A stretch of DNA of 28,655 nucleotides from Cruorifilaria tuberocauda (GCA_013365365.1 JABVXU010000646.1:1-28655), one strand, 5' to 3'. Positions 10,033 to 23,283 are shown, numbered from the stretch's first letter. Translations and numbers: made by a program. The notes: generated from the sequence alone by a model not told the origin.

Positions 10033-13000
10033 ATTCTTCAAAGCAGTGGTTTGAACTAAAAGAGAGTATTCTTATGACATTTCAGAAACAGTAATATTCA
10101 TAAAAAATTCCTATGACAGTATTCATAAAAAATACTTTCATTATCCTCAGAACAATCTAATAATATGCTGAGTAGCACAAACAGAATCAATTCCTAACAT
10201 ATTTAGTGATAGGTTCTCTACATTAAGACTTTCAGCTTTTTCACTTCTCCTATATTTTAGCTATTCAACTTTTTTCTTCTAATAATTTCTTACTACCCTC
10301 TACTGAGTTGTCTATTCTCGTATAACTCAGCGGATATCAAAAAAGTACATATTTTATCGAGAGACTTATCAGTACACTTCTGCGCCACAATTAGTGATAT
10401 TATACAGATGAATATAATATGCTTATTTCTTATGTTGATTTAACTTTCCTAGGACTGTTCAAAATTAATCCAAATAGTTCGATCAGAAAATGAAAATATA
10501 GATTAAAAATATTGTAATTTGTTGAATTCTAAACATTAAACAGTCGCAACTAATTAAAAAATACCAGAATATCTGTTTCTATGGCAATATAATTCTGTCA
10601 ACTTATTTATTTGATCCAAGCTATTTATTGTTTGTTACAGTTACTAAAAACGTAAATTTTTATTATAAAGCAACAATTAATTATATGACAAATAAAATGA
10701 ATTCCTTACATCTTATAGGAAATTTTAAATGATTACTTGTGAACTAAAACTAAATATTTCACTACCATTCATCTTATTAATCTGATCAGTTTGCTGCTAT
10801 AAAGTATTGTTCAGCAATATGATCTGGAGTATCGTTTGACTCTGTCATCTTTATGCATTCACCTCACTCATACCATTAGTTTTCATGAATGAATTAAAAA
10901 TGAATTATGAAATGAATAAATCGATGATTAGCTAATTGGATTAATGAATACCTTACTTATTTGCATAGGTCCACTTCAACTGGAACAAGTAACTGCTAAA
11001 CTGTCATCGATTACTGATTAAATCATTTAAATCACCAACATCACATCTGAAATTGATATAAATTCCTTAAGAAACTACTTTGAAAAGTTAGAACATGGTC
11101 TAAAATAAAGACAATCATCCTTCTCTGTGTTCACTTTTTTCATTTTTTATTACGGTTAAAAAGCCTGGAAACAAAAAATTAAATTCTAATTAATAAAGAG
11201 AAAAGGGAAAGAAAGAGAGGGAGACACTTAAATCATTATCATTTCTCTCGAAAAATTTCATTAGTTTTAAAGTAAAAGCAATGATCAGCAAATCAATTCC
11301 TAATTGCGTGGGAATCTAATGGTTGGAATTACAAGTTTCTTGAACAGCATGAGGACATTATGGATGTTATTATGAATGAAATACATGCAGCGCAGAATCA
11401 AATGATTGCATGAAAAAGCATTTCTATTTACAAAACTTATAAACATAAAAGTTGAACCTTAATCAGTCTAATTTTATTAGTAAATTATCCGAGGAATCAA
11501 ATGGTTGAAGGGATGAATTCTTATGAAGAATTCAAAAAAGGAAAGTCCAGCTTAGCAACTATGAACGCTACAAGTGTTCTCTTTTTAAAAAAAAAAGTTA
11601 AATGTAATTTCATTCAGTTAATAAAATGTCTAGCAGAAAAAACGTAGTTGATTCAAGAATTTGAGAAACTTAGCTAGCGAAGTTCAAAATTATAACAATT
11701 AATAGGAAGCATCTTTAGAAAATCAAAGCAAAATTCAAAATCAAAATACTATAAGTAATGATTGCTAAAGAAAAAATCCTATTCACTTTTCTGAATAAGT
11801 TAACATCAGAAAATGAAAATGTCAGTTTGATTCAATACATTGCAGAAATTAATTAATCTCAAATAAGAAAAGAAGCTTTTAACTTCTACAAAATACGTAG
11901 TTGTTACTTAAATAAGTGAAACGAAAAAATAAAACTGAGTCTTTTTACAAGCACAACTAGGCTTTTTGAGGCCTATCAAAAGAAAAGAACAAGGAAAAAT
12001 TAAAGAAATGGACTTTAGACACGATCAATATTTTATTCCTCTAAAAAAATAATCTCTAACCGTCGAAAAAAACAAAGAATGAGAATTTTAAAGAACAAAA
12101 AGCAAGAAATTCCACAATAAGTTACTAATTCTTTAAATTCTTGAGGAAATTCACCACATGTTACAACGACTTCACTAAATGTTCTCAGGTAAAACAAAAT
12201 TAAAGCATCCGTAAATTTTAGAATTATGCTTGCGTTATGCAAAATTTTTTCAAAATGATTCATGTTTGAAACAATAAGAAATAAACATAAATATCCGAAT
12301 TATCTATAATTGATTTCCGGAAGTAAAAAATCAAAACCATTCTCAATTTGATATTTTTTGAGGTTAAAATAATAAACGATAATTCTAAGAATTATGTGAA
12401 ACATTCACTACAGTTTCTAAGACTACTTTTCCTGCAATTGATTCTTTATTTTCTTATTAAAAAATGTGAACCTCTTTCCTTCTTGTGAAAACAATCTTTC
12501 TTTGACAACAAAAACAATTTCTTTCTGTGCTGAAAATAAAACACTTTTTTAAGTTCCCTTTCATTCTCTTTTACACTTTCCATATAACCGTAAACTCCAT
12601 TTATATTTCGGGTTCATTTATTTTATATGACACTAATAGCTTGTATTTCAAATATAATTAACTTTGAAATACGCATCATGTTATTATATACGTTATCCCA
12701 CATTAAGTGTAAGTCACATAGACATAATGGAAGATGAAAAACGTGATAAACGCATGATATGCAATAAAGCATGAGGACATAGGGAAAGGAACCGAAAATC
12801 TTATTTGCTCCTCAAACATCCGAAGAAAAATATTAAAAATATTGCAGGTTATAGGTTATTATAAATGATAATATTAAAATGAAAAGACTTGACCAGAGTT
12901 TCTTCGCGTACTCTATATATTTCCTCTTTTTCAATAGAAAGAAAGAATTATAATTAATAGAATTGAATCACAAATTATTAAAATTCATCTAAAACAGACA

Positions 13001-13713
13001 CGATATAGCCAAAATCATTTCAAAAAAGAAAAGTTAAAAACTTTTAGAATTATATTCGAACTGCTATTCTAATTTAATTTCCATCTTTTTGTTCAACACT
13101 AAATCAACCATGTTTGGAAATACAAATATAAAAGTTTAAATGCAGAAAACGATAAACACTTTTTCACTTAGGATCACACTAATTCAAGCCTCATTACCTT
13201 TCTTTAAATTATTATATTTTCACTCTCATTTTCGTTATAATTTGTAAAAACATTTTTCTGATGATTCTTGCCACTTTGCTGGCGAAGATTACCATAAAAC
13301 ATGCAAACCGAGTGAAACAACAGATATAAGGAAAAATAGCTTATGTTAAATAACTAAACCATATTTCTTCTATGCAAAAAATGTTTCATCGGTTCGTGAA
13401 ACCACTGTTAATCTTTTGATTATATCAACAAAATGCATTTTACTGTACAAAACAACTTAATAATTCGAACAGCAGAAAACGCAAAATAACAAACGAATCA
13501 ACGATAAGAAATAAAAGACGAATTAAAAAAATTTAACAAACCAGTAACTTATTCCCGAAACATAATCACCAATTTCTTTCTATTTCCATAAGAAGTTTAG
13601 CGTTACTCTCACTAAGTAATATAAATATGTAGAACTAGATAAAAATAGTGATTAAAAATACTAAACAGCCAATGGCGGTACGCGTACAATTATCTTCTTC
13701 AGGCAACAAAGTA
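10023..13713. other. Intergenic region between HLCS and WDR3, no supported gene
   Basis: About 3.7 kb separates the 3' end of WDR3 from the 5' end of HLCS, both on the minus strand. It should hold the WDR3 3' end signals and the HLCS promoter, but I can point to no specific element. It is AT-rich with a purine-rich tract near 11200-11225. Weak plus-strand coding-like traces at 11285-11413 and 11758-11856 are listed separately. A minus-strand open frame at 12033-12263 has no convincing start or splice context. Confidence 0.6.
11285..11413 (+). other. Coding-like remnant, unrecognised
   Basis: A 42-codon open frame reads WESNGWNYKFLEQHEDIMDV and continues with an Asn/Gln/Met-rich helix to a TGA. 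Its composition is less AT-driven than the surroundings. A second short frame at 11758-11856 reads KLTSENENVSLIQYIAEIN. The two are in open but broken surroundings, so this may be a decayed gene or gag-like retroelement remnant, or chance. I recognise no family. Confidence 0.2.
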
Positions 13714-15052
13714 TCAAATTAAAACTTTCATTAGAGTCTTTCTGGATTTCTTTTTTGTCCTCTTTCCTAATTCTGAAAAATCAGCAAAGAGTTTCACTTC
13801 CAACTGTTCTTCCACTTCTTTTTGGAAAAGTCTCAAAGCTGCCAGATTAAAACCACAAACATCCTGCAAATAAATGGTTTAGATGAAATAAACTCTCGAC
13901 GAATTATTTTTATTTTTAGTCATAAAGAGGACCGCTTACATTACATGAATGTATTTGTCCAAGTATATGTCTTCAAAAATTACGAAAAAACAAGAAATTA
14001 TTTAACCCGTAAATCGTCCAAACTTCGCGGAACTTCTCGACATAAATCATCGAACAGAGCTATCAAATCGGTTTGTGTTATGAGATGGTTATGATGAATT
14101 CTAGAAAGACGCGGATAAAACGTTGAAGGGAATTGCAAAGATAATGTTGCAGGAAATGGTCAATAGAAGCTAAATTTCGATAAATATAAATCCACTTTCG
14201 GAAAACTGAGAAACAGTAACAGCTAATATGTGCTTTCATTATGTAGATTACTCAATTTTTTAAACATATTTTGTGGACAATGTAAGCAATTTTTTGATAG
14301 CTGAAATATAAAATGATACTATCTCTGAATCATTTGTTGTCTTGTAGGTTTCACTGGCGGCCATAATTCTTAATAGCTGTTACAGCTGGTTTTTTATTTC
14401 GAAGTGAATTTATAAATAAAGTTAATTGCTCCATAACTCGGGATAATAAGCTCAAAATTCTTTTGTAATAATACCGCATGCTCCAAGCGATCGCAGAATC
14501 AAGAAATTATGGGAGTAAATTTCACAAAAACTATTGCCTAAATCTCTTAAACGCTTCAGTAACGTGGATTATTAGATAAAAAACAGAAAACTTACTTCAC
14601 AATGAAAACTAGTACACGCGATGCTAACTCTGCGTTATAATGTTTTCCAATACAAACACTCAATGCCCTGATAATATCCGGAACGAAACCGAATGGCACC
14701 ATCAGTAAACTTTTTTCCAAATGGCTTAAAAGAAAACATTGAAAAAAAATCGTTAACTGCTTTTCCATAACTTGAAAATGAAAATTAAGTGAAATTAAAC
14801 AACCTGGATGGTACCCGCTGAATGATATCAAGTATAAAATGGTCAAGTGATGCACTTTGAAAATATAACAACAACGGGTGCTTCTCATGCTGCAAAAATA
14901 ATAAAGCGGTCAAGAATTAATCTTTTTCTCTCAATCATATATATGTTAAATGCGACGAAAAATCAGAAATAAAAAAAAGTCACTTTTGGGTCATCAAACA
15001 TGGCTATTCTTTCATTTCGCACGATGTTTAGCGCTTCAATAATATCTTCAGT
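13714..15052 (-). other. wdr3: WDR3 Utp12 C-terminal domain exons
   Basis: Exons 14984-15052, 14804-14889, 14596-14724, 14007-14100 and 13714-13863 encode the helical Utp12 domain. It reads [12 protein letters not shown], then [20 protein letters not shown], which aligns with ELEESLLVLPFSYVPDIL of human WDR3, then [16 protein letters not shown]. It ends in a Lys/Arg-rich tail ([14 protein letters not shown]) before TGA. The donor at 14802-14803 (AG|GTTGTT) was chosen over a nearer GTACCA because only it keeps the phase and adds the conserved VPSS. Confidence 0.93.
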
Positions 15053-18000
15053 CTAAAAACATTCAATTTCACAAAAAAAGTGCTGCTCGACGATGAGATA
15101 TTCTTTTTGGAAAATAAAAATGGATTTGTTCACATGAAATTCAATGCAAATATTTCACGTAATATAAAAAAGATAATGCACTATAATAAAGTAATCTGGA
15201 AATTTCATATAAATCATGAATAGATTATCTTATATTGTCGTTTAAAACTAAATGCTTCATGAACAGGTGAAAAGTGATTGAACTAGCAGAAAATAAAGGA
15301 AACGAAATTTACCGATTTAATACTTGAAATACTTTTTTGGACAGCTATTTCGGCTTCATTAATCTTCTCTTCTCCAGGTACAACATCATTCAACTGAATA
15401 AGATGTTTTGAATATTCCTTCTCTCGCTCCATTGCTTCCTCTTCTTGAAGAACAATGATTTCTTCGGTCAGCTCCCACAGTCGGATTGATTTATCATGCG
15501 AGGAGGAAATCTGATAAAACACTCAAAATTTTAATTCCGGCTCATTATTACTTTCCAAAAAAGCTCTTGAAAGTTCGTTTAAAAGTTTCAAAAATTCCAA
15601 TTCTAACTTTGCTTGACTACATTTAAGAACTTACAACGCATTTCCCAGTACTGGTTTGTGCGAGAGCTCGAATTTCGGCTGAATGTAAATTTAAGACCTG
15701 AATCCGTTCAAACTTTAACGCATCCCATTGTTTAATTAAACCGTCCTTGCCGGCAGACCACAACAAATGTTCTTTGGGTGAAAACAAAACGCAAGTTACA
15801 CTGAAAGCTATCCAAAATAACAGAAATTAACATAAAATCAAGCAAATTCAAAATTTAAACCTTAATGACTAAGAGATTCGTGTATATCGATCTGTTGATT
15901 TATTTTTTTTAAATTTTAGACAAACTCGAAAAAAAAACGAGCAAAACAACTTACACGTCATCATGCGCATGAAAAGATTTGTGGCAATCTCCAAAGTCTA
16001 TTCCCCATATCTTAACACTTTTATCGGCTGATCCAGTGGCGACTAATTTATTATCCTAAAACAGGCACAAAATCGGCAAACTTTTGAGAAACTTTGTTTC
16101 AAGATAACTGCATTTACAATGACTACAAAAATTGAAGAGGAGTGATCTGAAATACACCCTAAAGCAGCCAAGATCCCAGATTAAGAGCATTATAGCTTGG
16201 TTTCTTTTCTTAAGGGTAGAGTTTAAGAACTCTAAGTTCTAAGTTATAAGTAATCTTAAAGCTGTAATTTTGATGTAAAAACATACATACGAAATATCGA
16301 TAGTTGTAACAGGAAGGGCATGTCCATAGAGGGAGACGAAAAATTTGAGCGTATCCACAAAATACATACAAGCCGTATTGTCTAGAAGTCCCACAGCAAG
16401 AAAACGTGAATCATTACTAGCAGCAATGCACAACGCTTCATCTGGTACTTCCAATACTCGGCAAGACCTCACTGATAAACGCTTTCTGAAGATTTCAGCT
16501 GTAATATTTTAGAAAAATCCACAATGTTTATTTGTAATACTCTTCTGTCTAAATATAGTCCATATTCTACATATCACTTCTCGATTTATTGAATGTCCTC
16601 ATTAAAATCGCAATAAATAATATCCAAAAAAACATACCTCATCCCTTCATTCACTAATTCGTAATTCCAATATCGAACCGTTTTGTCATTACCACAAGAG
16701 ATAAAGCCCTTCTAAAATAAGAAAAAATTCAGAAATATATAACCAGCTCTTCAAGATGGCCTAACCATCTGAAATCATACGCTCAAATGAGCTTCACAAC
16801 TTACAAATCAGTCAAAGTTCTACACCTTATCAGCTGTTGAAAGAAGCTGCCAAATAGCCCCATTGTGAGCTTTATTAACCATTTCAAGCATTTCATTTGT
16901 TGTCAATTCAAACAAAAATATGTTGCCTTCCTGAAAATACTTGATCTTCCAAACAATTAAGATTTCGAAAATATTAATAAGGAATCAGATCAAAGAATTT
17001 CAAATTATTGAACGTATATTAACCTTTGTTGCTAAAATAATATGCTTATCGCCTGTCACAAACAGTGACGCGGTGATATCGACCATTTGATCATCTTTCA
17101 ATGTGTGCGAAATCTAAAAAACAAAAGGATTAAACTATAACCTGCATAATATCAGGGAAATTTGAAATTTAAATTGTTAAAAAATTTCGATTTATTTAAA
17201 GAATTTCAAAACCAGGAAATAAAACTTTCCACCTTAAGGCTATGCAAGTTCCATACAATAGCCGACTCTGCGCTTCCCGATACAAAACCAAATCCATTTT
17301 CTGCAACTGCAAGACATCGAACATCCGTGCGATGACCTAACTGAAACGTAAACCTAATTGCCATGAAAAAAGTTAAGCTAGAATTCTAAAAATATAAAAA
17401 CATTAAAACATGATTTGCTACGGCCGTTATGAGTACTGCTAACCCGATTTAAATTAGCCAGATTAGCAAACTGCACTTCATTTGATTTAAAATCGACCGA
17501 CATCGCTTCAGAAACCACCGTATTCGTTGCATAGAGCACATATAACTAAAGTAAAAGGCATTTAGGTTGATTCTATACGATATTTGCTCTACCACCAAAA
17601 AAGTAAGCAATAGCTTGACTCGAATTTAAATAAAGCATTAATGTAAAGCAATAACAAAGATTCAAGATCGGCAGAAGGTCTTACTAATCATTTGATATTT
17701 CGTTTTTCTAATAGAGATGCTGCTTAAAATATTATAAGTGAAATTTTTTTCATCAAACTCAGACATAAATTTGAGGTCTTCATACTAATAATACGCTCAG
17801 TTTATGCAAATGCAACTGAGTACTGTAGACAAATAATAAAAGCATAACAAACCTGATATTGGAGTACTTCACCTCCGCATTGTTTCACAGCAGAGCTAAA
17901 ATCAACCCATTTCGCTTTTCCAGTCGGATAGTATTCGCCTATCCGTGAGATCAAAATGGTCACATCTTTTGCAACATCTGTTTCCGAAATCGCTTCCGCA

Positions 18001-20914
18001 TCACCACTGCAACTCCGATCAATAATTTTTACCTTTATTCATAGGAACAGACTTTCAAAATGTTGAACGGAATACCTTCCAACTGACTTTTTCCGAGCCT
18101 TTCGAAGCTTCTTTGTCAGGCGCTTTTGTGATTCGTCATCGTCATAAATCCGGAAGATATCAATGCAGTGTAAAGAACCCTGAATAATCATTCCTGGTTC
18201 AGTTTATTCATAAAAAATCAAAAAAAAATGTCAAATGTCGCTGCTGCGAAATTAGAAACTGAAAACGATTTCTATAAAAAAGAAATTTTTAGCGGATATA
18301 AATTACGAAAAAGAGCGGGTACTTAATTTCACGTTTTTCTGGTTATAATATTTCTACCCTTTAATACTCAATTCTTCTTCAGTTACATCTGTGGGCAGGA
18401 CTTCCTATTCATTTATCCAGATAGCAAAAAAATTTTTCAAACAAACTTGCTAACAAATCATACTCATCTTACTTCAAAATTCTTAATTAAAAAAATCAGT
18501 ACTACAAAATTTATTATTTTAACAAGAAAAATCAGTAGCACACACCACACAAGCAACAAGTTTTTCATCTCGGCTGACAGCAAGCTGAAGAATACGTCCT
18601 TTAGAACGTCTGAAAATTTGTCCTTTCTTCACACAACGCACAATGTTCTGAAAGAATAAAATCATTTATAAAAGTTGAAAGAAATGAAAATTCCTAAATT
18701 TAAAAATCTCAAAAAACTTTCAAAAAAATCAAAGCACTTACTATTAGTGTTATTTTTCGTTTGAAAATTTTCCTATTTTAAATCTTTAAAATACTCACAT
18801 TTGCTTGCGCATCCTCGATAAGTTCAACAAAATTTTCACTGCTTTTCAATTTCTTCATTGAATTACTGCTTTGATAATCCAGCTTTTCTTTTTCGAACCA
18901 GTGAAGATCAAAGACTCGCAGTTCCAATTCAGCGGACCCAACCAGTAAAAGACTATCGTCTTTGAGCAATGAAAACGTGTAAACCTTTAAGCATAAAAAA
19001 GAAGCAGAAATTAACGAAAAATAAAGCAATACTAAGCAACAGCTAAATAAAGCAACAAAGCAACAAATTACCCATCAGTCTGTCCTATCAGTCAGTCGTC
19101 GTGTTCACAATCAGTCCTCTTCAACTTTCTGCTCAGACTTAATAATTTCGGAAACAAAGAGTAAAGATGAAATAAACAGAAGAAAGACAAAACCCAATTA
19201 TTAAAAGTAGTACCTCAGAATGGCAATCTGTTATGGTGAAGAAACAACTTTTCGAATCTAAACTCCAGAACTTCACATATGTATCTTTCGAGCTGAAAAT
19301 ACGAAAAACTACAACATTAGTGCACTATTTAAAATTCCCAACATTTACTTTCAAATATTGCAGAAAATAACTAGTTGCAATATTTCATTCAAAAAATGAT
19401 GCGAAAGGAAGGAACAAAAAAATACCCGCTAATAAGAAATCGTCCATTTAATGTGAACTGCAAATGTGTCACCGAATTTTTGTGGCCATTCAAACGGAAT
19501 AGACCAGATTCATTTACGATATCCCAGATTACCACTGCTGAATCCTATAATTATAAGATATTAACGCACTAAAATAAACATAATTAAGGATTAAGGATTA
19601 CGGATATCTTTTTACTTCTGAAATACCCTTTCTAAAGATGTTCCATTTAAAAAAGGCGCTTCAAAAATGTTGAAGTCGAAATACAGTGATCGGAAATCCG
19701 GACTTTAATTTCAAAATTTAAATATGATTAAAAAGTTTAAATTCATGATTCCATTATTAAAAAACTTATAATCCATCAAATATGGCGAACGAACCGGTGT
19801 ATCAAGCAATAAATGTATAAAATATATGTGAGACTCTTCGAACAGTATTATTATAATGGTTCAAGCATCTTCGTTACTCGTATAAAATCTTCAGAAATTC
19901 AAAAATTCAGAAGATACCTTTCCACCTGTTGCTAGTGTCAGACCGTCCTTACTAAATGCAATACAGTTAACACCTGTTCTGTGTCCAGCAAATGTAACAT
20001 ACAACGAACGATCTGAATTGTGGAAAAAAATTCAAATTAATTTTTACAAAGAGATTTTTTAATTTCTATCAAATATCAAAATACACAATTTATATCGAAT
20101 AATCGATTCCAAACAGACTAATCTATTATTCGAATTTTATATGATAAGAAATAGAACCATAAAGGAATATTTATGGAAAAAGCATCAATATTATTAAGGA
20201 AATTAATTAGCTACATAAACTCTTATGGTGCCGGCATCGCATCAAAATAAATATTTCAAACCATCGCTTTTTCGATCGTATAACCGAACTGTTCCATCCA
20301 CATATCCCACAGCAAGGAAGCGTCGATTCCCGCTGAATTTAATAGTTGAAACGCACTTATCTGATCCTCTAATCTCATCAATCTAAAACATAAATTCTTG
20401 CATCAATCTTTTACAAACTTCAAGTATAATACAACACGATTAAAGAAGCCTGAATATCAACGTTTGAAGCCTACACTCGAACAAGTAAAAGACCCATTTA
20501 TTTTCTCTAGACTTCAAAAAGTCGATAGGTATAACTTATTAGAAGAAACTGATCAATTACTTGACAATTCATGAAAAACTGTTTATATGAAATGCAGTCT
20601 TAAACTCTAGTTAAAAATTTCTAGATCAGAATCTAAGTCCCAATTACTTCTATCAATTTTCCACAAAAAATGCATGAAAATGACCTGAATTCAAGTGAAA
20701 TTTCACAAATCTTAATTAAAATTTCAAAATCGATTTTCGCAAGAAAGAAAAAACGAACTTTTTCGCCTATTTTCATATTATAAAAGTGGACATTTTCGCA
20801 TGCGGACACAGCGCAAATATTATCAGTGATAGCAGCAACGGTCCCACTGCTCGATGCTACCACGTTACAGGTACCATCATGTGCATAACGCAAATACTGT
20901 TTGGTAAGTCCCAT
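13714..20914 (-). CDS. wdr3: WDR3 / Utp12 (Dip2), small-subunit processome protein
   Basis: WDR3 is a UTP-B subcomplex member of the nucleolar small-subunit processome and is needed for early cleavage of pre-rRNA towards 18S. Exons 5' to 3': 20759-20914, 20262-20382, 19918-20012, 19426-19544, 19214-19292, 18799-18984, 18546-18647, 18076-18179, 17853-18006, 17444-17545, 17233-17340, 17024-17113, 16826-16930, 16638-16711, 16287-16485, 15955-16055, 15635-15800, 15313-15510, 14984-15052, 14804-14889, 14596-14724, 14007-14100, 13714-13863. They give 929 codons including the stop, so 928 residues (human WDR3: 943). The N-terminus [10 protein letters not shown] and blocks such as [17 protein letters not shown] and [15 protein letters not shown] match WDR3 closely. 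The order is propeller 1 (about 1-285), basic linker, propeller 2 (about 373-703), Utp12 domain (about 755-928). The gene looks intact. Confidence 0.97.
15313..18179 (-). other. wdr3: WDR3 basic linker and second WD40 propeller exons
   Basis: Exon 18076-18179 carries the Lys/Arg-rich [14 protein letters not shown] stretch, which corresponds to the KKMKKARKK linker of human WDR3 and could be a nuclear or nucleolar targeting signal. Exons 17853-18006 to 15313-15510 then encode a second set of blades. Examples are [12 protein letters not shown] with [65 protein letters not shown] and [12 protein letters not shown]. Exon 15313-15510 ends in the acidic [14 protein letters not shown] helix typical of the family. 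Confidence 0.94.
18546..20914 (-). other. wdr3: WDR3 first WD40 propeller exons
   Basis: Seven exons encode about residues 1-286. WD-type blades are visible: [18 protein letters not shown], then [14 protein letters not shown] with [18 protein letters not shown], then [13 protein letters not shown] with [17 protein letters not shown], then [18 protein letters not shown]. The GH...WD spacing follows the WD40 pattern. The exact donor of exon 18546-18647 is uncertain by one codon, because TGTGTGGTGTGTG offers two in-phase GT sites. Confidence 0.93.
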
Positions 20915-20930
20915 TCCTAAAAAATTATTT
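20915..20930 (-). promoter_or_regulatory. Probable trans-splice acceptor of the WDR3 mRNA
   Basis: On the minus strand a T-rich run ending TTTTTTAG lies 2 nt before the ATG at 20914. The acceptor is so close to the start that spliced-leader addition is the simplest reading. An upstream 5' UTR exon is the alternative. Confidence 0.6.
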
Positions 20931-21036
20931 AATTCATTTGGCGAACTTCGGATTCAAAAGTGCGGAAAATTCTACTTTTAACACCGATTATCAACCAGCA
21001 GGTCAATTAAACAATTGAAATGCAAATCTAATTTTG

Positions 21037-21399
21037 CTATTTCAGTAACAAAACTAAAAATTCCGCTCTAAAATTGTTTTCCTGAAATTGGAAAATTCCA
21101 TCAAAGAGTACGTCTACAGAATAAGTCTGTGATTTTAAGAATGATAAAGTTTTTAGCATTACGCAGTTCAAAGAAATCCATAAAATCTAAATACAGCTCG
21201 AAATTCGTAAGAAAATTGCACAAGGCTAGAACCGGCGGGATATTTTAACGTAGCATCGAGATCTTGAACAAACTTCGCTTGGCTCGTGACCATCAAGTCG
21301 ATCTGCAACAACGCGGAATCTTGGTTACGTTCGAATTGTGCTGTTTGAAAATCGAAATCTCACGGTGGAAGAAATTTCACTTTCTCGAGCCGTACCCAT
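21037..21399 (-). CDS. Candidate very small protein gene upstream of WDR3, unrecognised
   Basis: An ATG at 21399 opens a 12-codon exon (21364-21399, MGTARESEISST) ending ACC before a GTGAGA donor. After a 61-nt intron with a GTTGTTGCAG acceptor it continues in phase 0 with IDLMVTSQAKFVQDLDATLK and YPAGSSLVQFSYEFRA. It then either reads on to TGA at 21168-21170, or splices at 21193-21194 to a third exon 21037-21081 ending TAG. The product would be about 56 or 62 residues. Codon use is less AT-driven than the flanks. The 3' end lies about 120-250 nt from the WDR3 acceptor, compatible with an operon-like or shared transcript. I recognise no family. It could also be a 5' UTR region of WDR3. Confidence 0.35.
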
Positions 21400-23283
21400 A
21401 CCAAGAAATTCTGATCTAATTTTGGAATTCTTTTTGAAATTTAATACAAAATAGAGTTCAAAGATGATTCTGTTAGTTATTGCTTTTTTAGTCGAGCAAC
21501 TCAGTGTGACGGATTGCTAAAATTAGCATAAGTTTATGTAAAACATACTTTATGTTAATAGTGTTATTCAATTACATTTTTCTTGTTACTTCCAAGCAAA
21601 TAAAATTATTCAGCCAAAATTTCAGTAAAATCCGTGAACAAATTATTGTATTATGAAGTCATTAGGCATTCATAATAATCTTAAATTGGACATTTTTGAA
21701 AAAGATTATTTTTTTTTAAAAACAATTAACAATTATTCTTTTTGGTTAAATGTTTGCTGTAACAGAGAGGATATACGTGAATTTGATTAATCTTGGCTCG
21801 GCTTCTAGGGAAATCGAAAAACTTTATATTAATTAAAAACCTTGTCAGAATGATTATTACTATAAAATTTCGAAAAATATGAGTGACAATGGGCAAATTT
21901 TCTACTTCATTCCAGAAATTTCAAAGATTTAATTCTTCAATTCGTTTGAGATATATTCAAGACAATTTTAATTTAAAATGATATTATCATTGATTCAACA
22001 ATGATGAATATTATACTGGATAAGTCTGAAATATGTGATTGGAATTGTTTTGATAGAACTAATAATTTATCATTCAGTCACTTAATGTCGTCCTTTTCAC
22101 ATTTCACTCGTTGCTAAATCAATAAAGTCAATTAATCTTGCAATATTGTTTAAAAAAGACTGCACTGATATATGCATGTCATGAAGAGGTGAAGGTTCAA
22201 CAATAATATAATGGAAACTGAGAAAAAGTAATGTTTGATGATCAAACATTCATTATAAACATATTACATTCATATCATTTCATGTTGTTCTTTCCCCGAA
22301 ATTTGAGAAGAAAAATAATATTTTATTGGTTTTATGAGAATGAATTTATATTTTTCAGTTGTTTAAATATTTAAGTTTTTAATTGTTTAAGTGTTTAAGT
22401 ATTTTTCAAATTGAAAGATCTGAAGAAAAAACCAATAATTGAAATAAGAAATTAAAAAAATTTTAACAGCGATTTACATATATTTAATATCCAAATATTT
22501 AATATTTTCTAATATGCAGATAGTTGGATTTATATATGAAACTATAAGTTTACAAAGATATTTGTTTTTACTTTATTGTTTCATAAGCACACTTCACGGA
22601 TTGGCGGAATGAATTCTGTAAATCAACAAATTAATGTTCCTCGGCAGGTCTCTCTGTCCTTTTAGTTACGATTAAATATTTCGATGTTAATTATACTAAT
22701 CAGAACAATCTGAAAATTTCTAATGATACATGTAATTAATACAAAAATTTGAAAGATTAATTTTTTCTCCATTTTGAATGGTGAAGATTTCCTTTATTTT
22801 TATTTTTAAGAAAAAATTCAAAGCTATAAAAGAATGGAGAACGATTTAAAATAATTGATCGGATTCTAAAAAATGACACAAATTAGAAGATTGGTTGATA
22901 TACTTTTACTTCCATTGAGTTTAAATTAGCTTCAGCATTATTAAGAATTCCGCTCTTCTAATCATTGAGTTTTATATTAGCAAATAATTGGTTTACTAGA
23001 CGCTATTCAAAAAATTATTAAATTTTTCGATTTAATTCAACATTTGTGACAGTTATTAGCAGTTTTTTATACTTTCAATAAATTGATTTTTCACTTTTTG
23101 ACAGTTCCAGTACATGAACAAGCTGATATATCTTGTAATTAGACAATTAATTGTCGGTATTTCAATCTTTGATTGGAATTCAAACTTCACTTAATCTCAA
23201 AGCATAACTTACTCTAGCCGAGTGACAATGAGCCGTTCACTTGCCACTCAAGCTGGTCAGCTATTCAAGAGTTGCAATTTTCG
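21400..23283. other. Non-coding stretch upstream of the BTB gene
   Basis: About 1.9 kb of AT-rich DNA lies between the minus-strand WDR3 side and the plus-strand BTB gene. It presumably holds promoters for both directions. GTTTAAGT-like words recur near 22359-22405. I see no supported coding exon up to 23217. From 23218 to 23283 the frame of the BTB first exon is open without an ATG, so an upstream exon could splice in at the CTCTAG at 23212-23217. Confidence 0.55.

Noticed and set aside
12033..12263. 76-codon minus-strand frame in the intergenic region
   Set aside because: It has hydrophobic, AT-driven content, no clear start or splice context and no recognisable motif. It is not enough to call a gene.
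13822..14094. 90-codon plus-strand frame
   Set aside because: It is antisense to the last two WDR3 exons (14007-14100 and 13714-13863).
14592..14888. 98-codon minus-strand frame taken as one piece
   Set aside because: It crosses two WDR3 exons in the wrong frame for the first. The phase-consistent reading splits it at 14804 and 14724.
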